From Burkholderiaceae bacterium (lineage in GTDB: Bacteria; Pseudomonadota; Gammaproteobacteria; Burkholderiales; Burkholderiaceae_C): DNA of 64,000 nucleotides. The stretch is taken from positions 1-64,000 of the forward strand of contig SCQQ01000005.1 of assembly GCA_004299095.1 (NCBI GenBank), read 5' to 3'. A model generated the notes under the pieces. That model ran no database searches. It saw nothing but the letters and a program-made list of their open reading frames with translations, and had not been told where the DNA came from. Below, in pieces: positions 11,201 to 19,207 of this stretch (the first letter of the stretch is position 1; every line of letters starts with the position of its first letter). Made by a program: the position numbers and the translations under genes.

Positions 11201-11431
11201 GTACATCAAGCCTTCGGCGCCATTCATCTGGCGCTCGATCACCGAAATCACCGTTTCCTCGATGATCTTGGCGCTGGCGCCGGGGTAGGTGGCCGACACC
11301 ACGATGGTGGGCGGCGCCACCGACGGGTACTGCGACACCGGCAACTGGGTGATCGAAACGATGCCGGCCAGCATCACGAAAATCGCGATGACCCAGGCAA
11401 AAATCGGCCGGTAAATGAAAAATTTGGACAT
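8249..11431 (-). CDS. Multidrug efflux RND permease (AcrB/MexB-like)
   Basis: 1060 aa MSKFFIYRPIFAWVIAIFVMLAGIVSITQLPVSQYPSVAPPTI. Confidence 0.97.
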   Translation of the reverse strand: MSKFFIYRPIFAWVIAIFVMLAGIVSITQLPVSQYPSVAPPTIVVSATYPGASAKIIEETVISVIERQMNGAEGLMYMESTSPAVGRAQLTITFTPGTDPNIAQVEVQNRLAQAQPRLPDVVKRTGVTVQKSRSNVLMALAFNTDGHLTRDDVADYVNRNVLPEIQRTPGVGDAQLYASGRSMRIWIDPAKLEGYGLTPGDVNAAIAAQSMQVSGGTLGDTPSVPGQTMYATIVVPGAQLTTPEQFGAIVLRARPDGSAVRIRDVARVELGIETYNFSSRLNGRESVIVAVQLTSTGNAVATSELIHRRLAELRPFFPQGMSWAVPYDTSTYVSISIEKVVHTLIEAIILVFLVMLVFLQNWRYTLIPTIVVPVALLGTFAVLLAAGFSINILTMFAMVLVIGMVVDDAIVVVENVERLMAEEGLAPKEATVKSMREISGAVVGMTTILVVVFVPLAFFSGATGNIYRQFAVVMAVSIAFSGFFALTLTPALCGSLLKPVRKGHNNEKKTGPLGWFFNGFNRLFGRTTRAYERGMTHILRRSWVVLGIFLAIIACVALLFKQLPTAFLPNEDQGNVLVNIQLPPGATKERTVAAVEKMEGYMLQQPEVTNVVSIVGFNFSGTGQNVALAFASLKDWSQRTEPGESAAAFAGRATGALQGLVRDAAIFVVTPPSIPELGTANGFAFRLMDRNALGHEALLAARNQLLAAAAKSPMLAAVRGDGVEDAPQWEINIDRNAAAAQGVNIADISTTLGTALGSAYVADFPNDGYIERIMVQADASRRMTPEDVMRLNVPNKQGQLVPLATLASAQWVVGPMQLKRYNGYPSYSIAGQAAPGYSSGDAMAEMARIAATLPHGIGYEWTGISLDEKQAGAQAGILYAFSILAVFLALAALYESWTIPLSVLLVVPLGVLGALFGMWMRGMPNDVFFQIGLVTVIGLSAKNAILIVEFAKDLQAQGMSIAHAAHTAARLRFRPILMTSLAFILGVVPLYVAVGASAASQHEIGTAVFWGVIAGTGLAVLMVPVFFLVVRKLFQGRVAPAAGPHLAIAAEGTADEEGQA

Positions 11432-11446
11432 GGCGCGTGCAGCCTG

Positions 11447-12730
11447 TTAGCTGGACTGGCCCGCCGCCGCAGCCGCCGGTCGCACCGAACTGCCCGACTT
11501 CGGCGCAGATACCGCGCCCCGGGTCGGCGCTGGTTCGGGAGCGGCCGGAGAGGCGGTTTCAGGCCTGAACGCCACCGGCTTGACCTTGGTGACCCCCGGC
11601 ATGAGCCGGCTCACGCCGTCCACCAGCACCTGATCGCCTGCATCCAGGCCACCCAGGATCACCCATTGGCTGCCCTGGGCCGGGCCCACTTTGACCACGC
11701 GCGGCGCGAACGAGCCGTCGGCGGCCACCACGATCACGGTGTCGCCCTGCGGCCCGCCGCGCGTCACGGCCTGCTGCGGCAACAGGACCGCGTGCTCGTA
11801 CAGCGCTTGGTCGAGGCGCGCCCGCACGTACATTCCGGGCAGCAGCATGCCCTCGGGGTTGGGCACGGTAGCGCGCAACGCCACCTGGCCAGTGCCGGGA
11901 TCGACCGTGATGTCCGCGAACAGCAGCTTGCCCGCGTGCGGATAGACCGCGCCGTTGTCCAGCACCACCTGCACGCGCGCCGCTTCGCTCTTGCCGACCG
12001 GCGCCACGCTGCCGCCGCGCAGCGCCTGGCGCAGTTGCAGGACCGCCATTGCCGGCTGCGTGATGTTGAGGTAGAGCGTGTCGACCTGCTGGATGGTGGT
12101 TAGTTGCGTGGCGGCGCTCTGGCTCACCAACGCGCCTTCGGTCACCAGCGACCGGCCGATGCGCCCCGAAATCGGCGCCGTGACCCTGGTGTAGCCCAGG
12201 TTGATGTTGGCCATGCGCACGGCGGCTTTGCCCGCCGCGACCTGCGCCTGCGCCGACTTGGCAGCGGCCACCGCCGCGTCGTACTCTTGCCGGCTCACGG
12301 CGTTGGCGGCCACCAGCGGCTGATAGCGCTGCGCCGTGGCGCTGGCGTTGGCCAGTTGCGCTTCAGCCTGCGCGGTTTGCGCGTTGGCGCTTTGCAGCGC
12401 CGCCTGGTACGGCGCCGGATCGATCTCATACAGCGCCTGGCCTTGTTTCACATCGCTGCCCTCGATGAACAGGCGCTTCAACAAGATGCCGTTGACGCGC
12501 GCCCTCACCTCGGCCACGCGGATCGGCTCCAGCCGGCCCGGCAGATCGGTCGTGATCTGGACCGTGGTCGGCGCCACCGTCACCACGCCCACCTCGGGCG
12601 AGCCGCCGACTGGCCGCGTGGCGGCCTGCCTGTCGCCGCACGCCGTGAGCGTCGCTGCCATCAGGGCAATGATCGCGACGCCTGTCAGCAAACGGACAAA
12701 ACGGTGTTGCGCGGCTCGCGGTTCGGGCAT
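11447..12730 (-). CDS. Efflux RND periplasmic adaptor (AcrA/MexA-like)
   Basis: MPEPRAAQHRFVRLLTGVAIIALMAATLTACGD lipoprotein; PEVGVVTVAPTTVQITTDLPGRLEPIRVAEVRARVNGIL. Confidence 0.94.
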   Translation of the reverse strand: MPEPRAAQHRFVRLLTGVAIIALMAATLTACGDRQAATRPVGGSPEVGVVTVAPTTVQITTDLPGRLEPIRVAEVRARVNGILLKRLFIEGSDVKQGQALYEIDPAPYQAALQSANAQTAQAEAQLANASATAQRYQPLVAANAVSRQEYDAAVAAAKSAQAQVAAGKAAVRMANINLGYTRVTAPISGRIGRSLVTEGALVSQSAATQLTTIQQVDTLYLNITQPAMAVLQLRQALRGGSVAPVGKSEAARVQVVLDNGAVYPHAGKLLFADITVDPGTGQVALRATVPNPEGMLLPGMYVRARLDQALYEHAVLLPQQAVTRGGPQGDTVIVVAADGSFAPRVVKVGPAQGSQWVILGGLDAGDQVLVDGVSRLMPGVTKVKPVAFRPETASPAAPEPAPTRGAVSAPKSGSSVRPAAAAAGQSS

Positions 12731-12878
12731 CGGAGGCTTTCTCTCAAGAGGGGGAGTCGTCGATCGGGCACGACCCAGGGGGGTTGATGCCGGCTCGCAC
12801 AGAAGGCGCACGGCGTGTGGCGATCCGTGGATTCACGCGACCGCGAGCGGCCCCGGAAATGGCATGGGTGCGATTATA

Positions 12879-12898
12879 TATACACGAATGAATGTATA
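12879..12898. promoter_or_regulatory. Candidate TetR/AcrR operator
   Basis: TATACA-CGAATGAA-TGTATA dyad (6-bp perfect arms) in the gap between the divergent efflux operon and the TetR gene. Confidence 0.65.
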
Positions 12899-12954
12899 CT
12901 CGCGCCCCGTTTCACGTTGCATTTCCCGCCACGCTTCGAACCCCCTCTTTCTCC

Positions 12955-13605
12955 ATGGCACGCCGCACCAAGGAAGACGCTCTGGCCACGCGCGCCGCAT
13001 TGCTGGACGCCGCGGAACACCTGTTCCAGAAAAACGGCGTTTCGCGCACGTCGCTCGCCGACATCGCGCAGGCGGCCGGCGTCACGCGCGGCGCGATCTA
13101 CGGGCACTTCCAGGACAAGGCGGCGCTGTTCAACGCCATGCTGGACCGCACCACGCTGCCGCTCAGCGCGCCGCTGGAACGGATCGCGCAGCACGACCCG
13201 GAGCCGCTGCAAGCGTGGTGCGCGCACTTGCGCCACGCCTTGCACCAGATCGCGCACGACGCGCGCACCCGGCGCGTGCTGCAAATCGCGGTGCAAAAAA
13301 TCGAACACACCGACAGCATGGCCGAAGTGATCGACCGGCACGTGCAACTGAATCGCACCAATCTGGACAGCGAACGCCGCATCTTCGAACGTGCCGCCGC
13401 GGCACAAGGCGTCAAGTTGCCGGCGCCGGCCGAGCAGTTGGCGCACGGCTTCCACGCCATGATCAGCGGCCTGGTCTACGGCTGGCTGATGGAAAGCAAT
13501 TTCGATCTGGAAGCCGCCGGCTGGACTTCAATACAGGTATTCCTGCGCGGCACCGGTTTGGAGCTGCACGCGCCCGTGCCGACGCTCCCAACGGATCGCG
13601 GATAA
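12955..13605 (+). CDS. TetR-family (AcrR/TtgR-like) transcriptional regulator
   Basis: MARRTKEDALATRAALLDAAEHLFQKNGVSRTSLADIAQAAGVTRGAIYGHFQDKAALFNAM. Confidence 0.92.
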   Translation: MARRTKEDALATRAALLDAAEHLFQKNGVSRTSLADIAQAAGVTRGAIYGHFQDKAALFNAMLDRTTLPLSAPLERIAQHDPEPLQAWCAHLRHALHQIAHDARTRRVLQIAVQKIEHTDSMAEVIDRHVQLNRTNLDSERRIFERAAAAQGVKLPAPAEQLAHGFHAMISGLVYGWLMESNFDLEAAGWTSIQVFLRGTGLELHAPVPTLPTDRG

Positions 13606-13627
13606 TCGCGTCCGACCAATCGGCCAC

Positions 13628-13794
13628 GTGCTCGTGGCTCAGATGGATAGAGCATCAGCCCCCGAAGCCATACGTCATTCCGGCTTGGGATTGGGCGGAT
13701 AAAGGTCAAAGCGTCTGTAGCTCAGCTGGATAGAGTATCGGCCTCCGAAGCCATACGTCATTCCGGGTTGAGATCGGGTGGAAAGAAGTCAAAA
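13628..13794 (+). repeat. Two tandem tRNA-Arg 5'-part copies with shared 3' tails (83/84-bp period)
   Basis: 13711-13752 identical to the first 42 nt of the intact tRNA; a diverged copy at about 13628; both continue with atacgtcattccggNttgNgatNgggNgga. Confidence 0.85.
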
Positions 13795-13871
13795 GCGTCT
13801 GTAGCTCAGCTGGATAGAGTATCGGCCTCCGAAGCCGAGGGTCGTGGGTTCGAATCCCGCCAGACGCACCA
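13795..13871 (+). tRNA. tRNA-Arg (anticodon CCG), CCA encoded
   Basis: GCGTCTG...CAGACGC acceptor stem, GGTTCGAATCC T-arm, loop CTCCGAA, encoded CCA. Confidence 0.95.
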
Positions 13872-14459
13872 AAATCAAGCACTTACCGCGGGCCGCAAAG
13901 GCCGCGGAAACATCAGCCTCTCGAATCTAGCGGGACACAGCGGGCGCGATACCGACCCATGGCCCGATTGCCCATTTCGGGACAAAAAAGCGCTCCGGGA
14001 CACTTTCGGGGCGCCCGTGGGACAGCCGGATTACGGGCCCGCCAATTTCTGACCACTACACGCCGGGACGCTCGCACGCGACTCGAATCGGCGTGTCAAG
14101 CCGTCAGCCCGCTTGCGCCGATCCGGTTCAGCCATCTGCGGCAGAAAAAATCGAGGGGCCTATCGAGCTGAAGGGCAGTCCGTCCAGCCAATCCGATGCC
14201 AGGCCGGTGGAAGGCAACGCGCAATGCACACCGGTGCGGCAGGCACGTAAGCGTCATGGCACCAGAGATCAGGCACGCTCCCTTGGCCGCCGTGCAACCC
14301 CCATTGCGAACGGCGACCGCCTGCGCGGGCTCAGATATCACTCAATCTGCGTGCGCGTTGGTTGCCAACATCAGTTGCTCCAACTCGGCCCGGGAGCAGC
14401 TCGCGGCCGTGACCACGGTGCGCTTCTCTTATCTGGATTAGCCGAATAGCCGAGTGGCG

Positions 14460-14702
14460 TTACGCCGCCACACCCTCGTCATCGGTCGGCACGTAGATCA
14501 GCAGCTCTCCAGGCTGGCATTCGAAATAACGACACAGCTTGTCAATGATCTCGCTGCCAATGTTTGCCCCGGGTTGGTTTGCCATTTTCGACAACGTCGA
14601 GCGGTGAATGCCGGTCGCATCCGCGACTTCAGACAGCGGCACGACGCGCCGTTCCTTGAAGGCCTTGTCGGCAATCAGCTCAGTGAGTCGAAATCTGATC
14701 AT
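14460..14702 (-). CDS. XRE-family helix-turn-helix regulator
   Basis: MIRFRLTELIADKAFKERRVVPLSEVADATGIHRSTLSKMANQPGANIGSEIIDKLCRYFECQPGELL; alternative start 14738. Confidence 0.82.
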   Translation of the reverse strand: MIRFRLTELIADKAFKERRVVPLSEVADATGIHRSTLSKMANQPGANIGSEIIDKLCRYFECQPGELLIYVPTDDEGVAA

Positions 14703-14720
14703 GGTCGCATCATAAGTTAT

Positions 14721-14736
14721 GTCGCGTTTGCGCGAC
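14721..14736. promoter_or_regulatory. Candidate operator of the XRE regulator
   Basis: GTCGCG-tttg-CGCGAC perfect dyad just upstream of the MIRF start. Confidence 0.45.
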
Positions 14737-14831
14737 ACTCGTCTTATATTCGCGGCACGTGTCGTCTATACTAAGCGTCATACGTCGCCAATAAACGACG
14801 TTCATTCATCGAACCAAACGGAGACCACGTC

Positions 14832-15065
14832 ATGCAGACTTATTTGACAACGGAACAGTTGGCAAGCCGGATTCACTACGAGCCGCGCACCATTCGCAAC
14901 CAGCTCAAGGACACCGTCTTGCTGGAAGGCATCCATTACGTCCGTCCGTTCGGCCGGCGCAAGATTCTCTACATCTGGGAGCAAATCGAGGAAGACATGG
15001 TGCACAGAAAGACTGTCACCGACATCGTGATTCCGATGGCTTCAGGAGAAGCGTGCCATGTCTAA
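14832..15065 (+). CDS. Small excisionase/AlpA-like DNA-binding protein
   Basis: 77 aa MQTYLTTEQLASRIHYEPRTIRNQLKDTVLLEGIHYVRPFGRRKILYIWEQIEEDM; overlaps integrase start. Confidence 0.7.
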   Translation: MQTYLTTEQLASRIHYEPRTIRNQLKDTVLLEGIHYVRPFGRRKILYIWEQIEEDMVHRKTVTDIVIPMASGEACHV

Positions 15066-16386
15066 GATTCGCCTTCGCCCTGATACGAAGCGCCTCTACT
15101 TCGATTTCGTCTATCGCGGTGTGCGCTGCCGCGAGTATTCTGCGCTGTCCGATACGAAATCCAATCGTCGGAAGATGGAAGACGTGCTGACGCGTATCGA
15201 GAGCCAGATTGCCAACGGCACGTTCGATTACGCCCAGGCGTTCCCAGGCAGCGCGCGAGCAAGCCGATTCGCCCGCACCGCGTCACAGATGCGGGGAGAC
15301 CCAATCACAGGGGTGCGCGCACCAAAGGGGGAAAACAAATCAGACGTTCCCCTCTTTGCCGACTTCGCCCGCACGTGGATGCAGGAGAAGCAGGTCGAGT
15401 GGCGCATCGGCCACCGCGAGTCGATGCAGTCGATTCTGGAAACGCACTTACTGCCGCGCTTCGGCAGCCTGCGCCTGGACGCCATTGGCCGCGCCGATGT
15501 GCTGCAGTTTCGCAGCACGCTGGTGAACGCCCGCGGCGGTCACGTGGATTCAGACGGGAAGGCGAAGGGCAAACGCGTACCGCTCGCTCCTGCGACGCTC
15601 AACCGCATCGTGGGGACGGTGCGCATGATTTTTGCGGAGGCGGCGCTGCGTTTCGGCATCACCGACCCGTGCCTGGGCATCAAGCGCCTCAAGGTTCCGC
15701 GCCAGGACATCCAACCCTTCACGATGGAAGAGGTGCGCCTGATTTTGGCCCGGGTACGGAAAGACTATCGCCCCTATCTGACGTTTCGCTTCTTCACCGG
15801 CGTGCGATCCGCGGAAGCCCACGGGCTGAAGTGGAAGCACGTCGATTTCGACGCGCGCGAGCTTCTCATTCGCGAGACTTACCAGCATGGCCGCACCGAG
15901 TACACCAAGACCGATGGCAGCCAGCGCGAAATCCACATGAGCCAGCCCGTGGTCGACGCACTGATGTCGATGCGCCCGGCGGGCTACGCGGCCGACGCGA
16001 AACGATTCGATGACACCTACGTTTTCCGCACCAAGGGCGGCCACCCCATCGACAACTCCAACTTCGTCGACCGGGTGTGGACACCATTGCTGCGCAGCCT
16101 GGGGCTTGCCTATCGCAGGCCGTACGACATGCGCCACACGTGTGCGACGCTGTGGCTTGCCGCAGGGGAAGCGCCCGAGTGGATTGCGCGGCAGCTCGGG
16201 CACACGACGACGGAGATGCTCTTTCGCACGTACTCGCGCTATGTGCCCAACATGCTGCGGCACGATGGGAGTGCGTTTGACCGGCTGGTGGTGGGGGCGC
16301 TTGCGGGCAATGCGGCAGCCGGCGCACCCGCTGTCCAAGGCGCAACGCAAACCCAACAATACCTGCAACCGGAGACGACACCATGA
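15058..16386 (+). CDS. Tyrosine site-specific recombinase/integrase
   Basis: N-terminal arm-binding-like segment; catalytic-domain motifs FFTGVRSAEAHGLKW, DMRHTCATLW, QLGHTTTEMLFRTYSRY. Confidence 0.95.
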   Translation: MSKIRLRPDTKRLYFDFVYRGVRCREYSALSDTKSNRRKMEDVLTRIESQIANGTFDYAQAFPGSARASRFARTASQMRGDPITGVRAPKGENKSDVPLFADFARTWMQEKQVEWRIGHRESMQSILETHLLPRFGSLRLDAIGRADVLQFRSTLVNARGGHVDSDGKAKGKRVPLAPATLNRIVGTVRMIFAEAALRFGITDPCLGIKRLKVPRQDIQPFTMEEVRLILARVRKDYRPYLTFRFFTGVRSAEAHGLKWKHVDFDARELLIRETYQHGRTEYTKTDGSQREIHMSQPVVDALMSMRPAGYAADAKRFDDTYVFRTKGGHPIDNSNFVDRVWTPLLRSLGLAYRRPYDMRHTCATLWLAAGEAPEWIARQLGHTTTEMLFRTYSRYVPNMLRHDGSAFDRLVVGALAGNAAAGAPAVQGATQTQQYLQPETTP

Positions 16387-17369
16387 GTACGCTGCATCTC
16401 ATTGAAACAGGCGCCGGCGGTAACGAAGCCGACCGCAATGGAAACGGCGACGCTATCGACTGCGTGACGATTCGCTCGCTGGCGCAGCACATGGGGGAGA
16501 CGATTGCGGGGCAGTTCATCGTCGACCAGCAAGCTGCCATCGCCGAGGGCACGCCCCACCTGCGGCTCAGGCTCGCGGATGCCACCGGGAACATCCTCGC
16601 CTTTGTCTGGCCGGAGTATCGCTCCGCAATCACTCTGCCGCCGTTGGGTGCGGCGGCGAGCGTGCAAGCGGATGTGTGCGACTACCAGTGCGCGCCGCAG
16701 CTGAAGGTGCGCCGTCTCGTGCCGCTGCCTCCGGGCGAAGTGGCCATGTTTGCCAACCTGCTGCCCGGCGTGTCCCACGCGGCGTTCGATGCGCTCCTGG
16801 GGCTTGAGCGGTCGCTACCTGCGGTGTTGCGTGAGTTCGTCGCGCGGGTACTGCTCGACCCGGCCGTCGGCCCGGCGTTCATCACCTGCCGCGCGAGCGC
16901 CACGCATCACCACCATGAGCGCGGCGGCCTGCTGCGCCATAGTCTCGAGAACCTCGACCTGATTGCCGAAATGATTCGCCGGCGCTTTCCGGATGAGCCG
17001 CTGTCGGCGGCCATCGGCCAGGTGGGTTACCTGTTTCACGACGTGGGCAAGATTCGCACCGTCGGCACCACGGCGCGGCCGCCGCTTTCGTGGACGGTGC
17101 GCCACGAAACGCACAACCTGACGGTGCTCGGGCCGCATATGGAGTGGCTGCAGCGCGCCGACATGGAGGCGTACACGGGCCTTCTCTACATCTTCGAGTA
17201 CCTTGCAACACCGGCCTCGGCGCGCCGTTGGGCGAGCTACTTTCCCGCCGAGGTGGTGGCGCAGTTCGACGGCTGGAGCGCAGCGGAGTTCGCCGGGCGT
17301 GGGCTGCAGACATTCACGCACCAGGCGCGCTCTTGCGCGCCGGCCTCCGGAGTTCGGCGAGCCGGATGA
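16383..17369 (+). CDS. OB-fold plus HD-domain protein (YhaM / TraI_2-like putative nuclease)
   Basis: N-terminal OB-like segment (GQFIVDQQAAIAEGTPHLRLRLADATGNILAFVW), HD motifs HHHHERGGLLRHSLENLDLIAEM and YLFHDVGKI; ATGA overlap with integrase. Confidence 0.72.
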   Translation: MSTLHLIETGAGGNEADRNGNGDAIDCVTIRSLAQHMGETIAGQFIVDQQAAIAEGTPHLRLRLADATGNILAFVWPEYRSAITLPPLGAAASVQADVCDYQCAPQLKVRRLVPLPPGEVAMFANLLPGVSHAAFDALLGLERSLPAVLREFVARVLLDPAVGPAFITCRASATHHHHERGGLLRHSLENLDLIAEMIRRRFPDEPLSAAIGQVGYLFHDVGKIRTVGTTARPPLSWTVRHETHNLTVLGPHMEWLQRADMEAYTGLLYIFEYLATPASARRWASYFPAEVVAQFDGWSAAEFAGRGLQTFTHQARSCAPASGVRRAG

Positions 17370-17453
17370 GCGGCATCGCGACCGCAGCCGGTAGGCAAGA
17401 CCCGCGTAACACCTGGACCGCTCACCGCTCACCGCTCACGGTCACCGTCAACG

Positions 17454-18107
17454 TCACGGCCCGAGTGAGCCGTGGCGCCAAGTCCGCAGCGACTCACGCT
17501 GCTCTTTCGTGAGTACCGCATCGATCTTGGCACGCGTGTCGAGCCGCGCCTCGAGTTGCTGCAGGCGAAGCTCCGAGAGCGCCTTGTATGCCGATTGGAC
17601 TGCACCGCGATCCGGCGCCTCCATCGCGAGCAGTTCGTGCAGTTTTCCCGCCGCAGCAAAGATCTTCCCGGCGAGATCCCACTGGGTGTCCGCGACCTCG
17701 GCGTGGATTTTCTCGATCTTGTCTTGCTGCTCGTCGCTGAGATTCAGGCCGGCTGCCGCAAGGCCCCGACCACGCATCATTCCCGCCCCCATGCCGTAAC
17801 CATCGCCCCAGCCGCCCCCGGGGCCGCTCATCATTCCACCGCCGTACCCACCGCCCCATCGGCCCATCATTTCGGGGCCGTGACCGCCGCCCCATCCGCC
17901 CATCATCCCGCGCCCACCGCCTGAGCCGGGGCCGTAGTTGCCGCCAGCGGGTTGGCGGGCCGGCGCCCCGGACATCATTCCGGGGCTCCCATCAGCGGAC
18001 GGAGCCGCACTGGTCGCGGCGAATCCTGGCGCCGACATGACAGCAATAGCGCTGGTCACCGCGAGCGCGATCAAACGCCCACGCACACCGCTCTTCGAAA
18101 TTCTCAT
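17454..18107 (-). CDS. Spy/CpxP (LTXXQ)-like periplasmic protein with Gly/Met-rich region
   Basis: Signal peptide; MMGGWGGGHGPEMMGRWGGGYGGGMM; LNLSDEQQDKIEKIHAE. Confidence 0.78.
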   Translation of the reverse strand: MRISKSGVRGRLIALAVTSAIAVMSAPGFAATSAAPSADGSPGMMSGAPARQPAGGNYGPGSGGGRGMMGGWGGGHGPEMMGRWGGGYGGGMMSGPGGGWGDGYGMGAGMMRGRGLAAAGLNLSDEQQDKIEKIHAEVADTQWDLAGKIFAAAGKLHELLAMEAPDRGAVQSAYKALSELRLQQLEARLDTRAKIDAVLTKEQRESLRTWRHGSLGP

Positions 18108-18240
18108 TTCAGCTCTCCTGTCAATGGCTTCTGAATCTGGATTCAGAGCTCATTCAGCGTCCACGCGGTACCCGCGGAGCCTTGCCTGAGCGGCCGAATC
18201 CGTCGCGAAAACCATGCTAATTCGCCGCTTCGGGAATGCC

Positions 18241-18254
18241 TTGATCTGGATCAG
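18241..18254. promoter_or_regulatory. FNR/CRP-type box
   Basis: TTGATCTGGATCAG in the Spy/BON intergenic region. Confidence 0.65.
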
Positions 18255-18271
18255 ACGTCCCTAGAGCCGGC

Positions 18272-18285
18272 TTGACAGCCGTCAA
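18272..18285. promoter_or_regulatory. FNR/CRP-type box
   Basis: TTGAC-AGCC-GTCAA perfect dyad 67 bp before the BON gene start. Confidence 0.7.
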
Positions 18286-18351
18286 ACGCAGCGACGAAGC
18301 CGGAACCTAAAGTGGTCTTCACGCGACGCGCTACGCGACCAGGAGATTCAC

Positions 18352-19005
18352 ATGAAGACAGACTATCAACTCAAGCAGGACGTGATCGCCGAGCTGGAGT
18401 GGGACCCGGCCATCAATTCGGATGCCGTCGGCATCGCAGTCAAGGATGGCGTGGTAACCGCCAGCGGCCACATCGACACCTATGCCGAGAAGCGGGCGAT
18501 CGAGAAGGCACTGCGCCGGGTCAGCGGCTTGAAAACGCTGGCGCTGGACCTGGAAGTCAAGCTGTCGCCGCAGCACCAGCGCGAAGACACCGGGCTGGCC
18601 ATTGCGATCCAGAACGCATTGCGCTGGAACAGCGTAGTGCCTGCCGACAAGATCCGGGTGACCGTCGACAACGGTCGCGTCACGCTCGCCGGCAACGTGG
18701 ACTGGGACTATCAACGCATTGCTGCCGAGAAAGCGGTGCGGCCCCTGACGGGCGTCACCGGCATCAGCAACCAGATTGGCCTGAGCCCACACCCCGCACC
18801 CGCCGACGTCGTCAGCGGTATCGAAGGCGCGTTGAAGCGCCAGGCCGAGCGCCAGGCAAAACGCGTGCAAGTCGACGTGAGCGGATCGACCGTGACGCTG
18901 CGCGGCGACGTACGCTCGTGGCCGGAACACACCGCTGCGGAGGGCGCCGCCTGGTCGGCCCCCGGCGTCCGCAAGGTGATCAACGAACTGCGCGTCAATC
19001 CCTGA
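18352..19005 (+). CDS. BON-domain protein (three BON repeats, OsmY-like)
   Basis: MKTDYQLKQDVIAELEWDPAINSDAVGIAVKDGVVTASGHIDTYAEKRAIEKALRRV repeated pattern. Confidence 0.92.
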   Translation: MKTDYQLKQDVIAELEWDPAINSDAVGIAVKDGVVTASGHIDTYAEKRAIEKALRRVSGLKTLALDLEVKLSPQHQREDTGLAIAIQNALRWNSVVPADKIRVTVDNGRVTLAGNVDWDYQRIAAEKAVRPLTGVTGISNQIGLSPHPAPADVVSGIEGALKRQAERQAKRVQVDVSGSTVTLRGDVRSWPEHTAAEGAAWSAPGVRKVINELRVNP

Positions 19006-19207
19006 GCGGGCGCACCGCACAGGCGCGATGCCGGTGGCCGATTGCGGTCTGCTCGCTGACCCCGCACGAGCGTGATTGAGCGCGACGCGATCAGGCCGAA
19101 TCGGCCCATTTCGATGAGGTGGACCAGCGTCTTCGGGTGGCGGGACCGCACTCGGGTCGCCGCGCTGGTGACCACCTCCGCAAGAGTTGGAACAGGGGGT
19201 CATCGCC

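Noticed and set aside
7736-12103. 1455-aa ORF on the + strand opposite the RND operon
   Set aside because: Antisense to well-supported OprM/AcrB/AcrA genes; His/Arg-rich low-complexity product typical of GC-rich shadow ORFs.
13711-13794. Second functional tRNA-Arg
   Set aside because: The copy lacks the 3' anticodon stem continuation, T-arm and acceptor 3' strand; it is a partial repeat.
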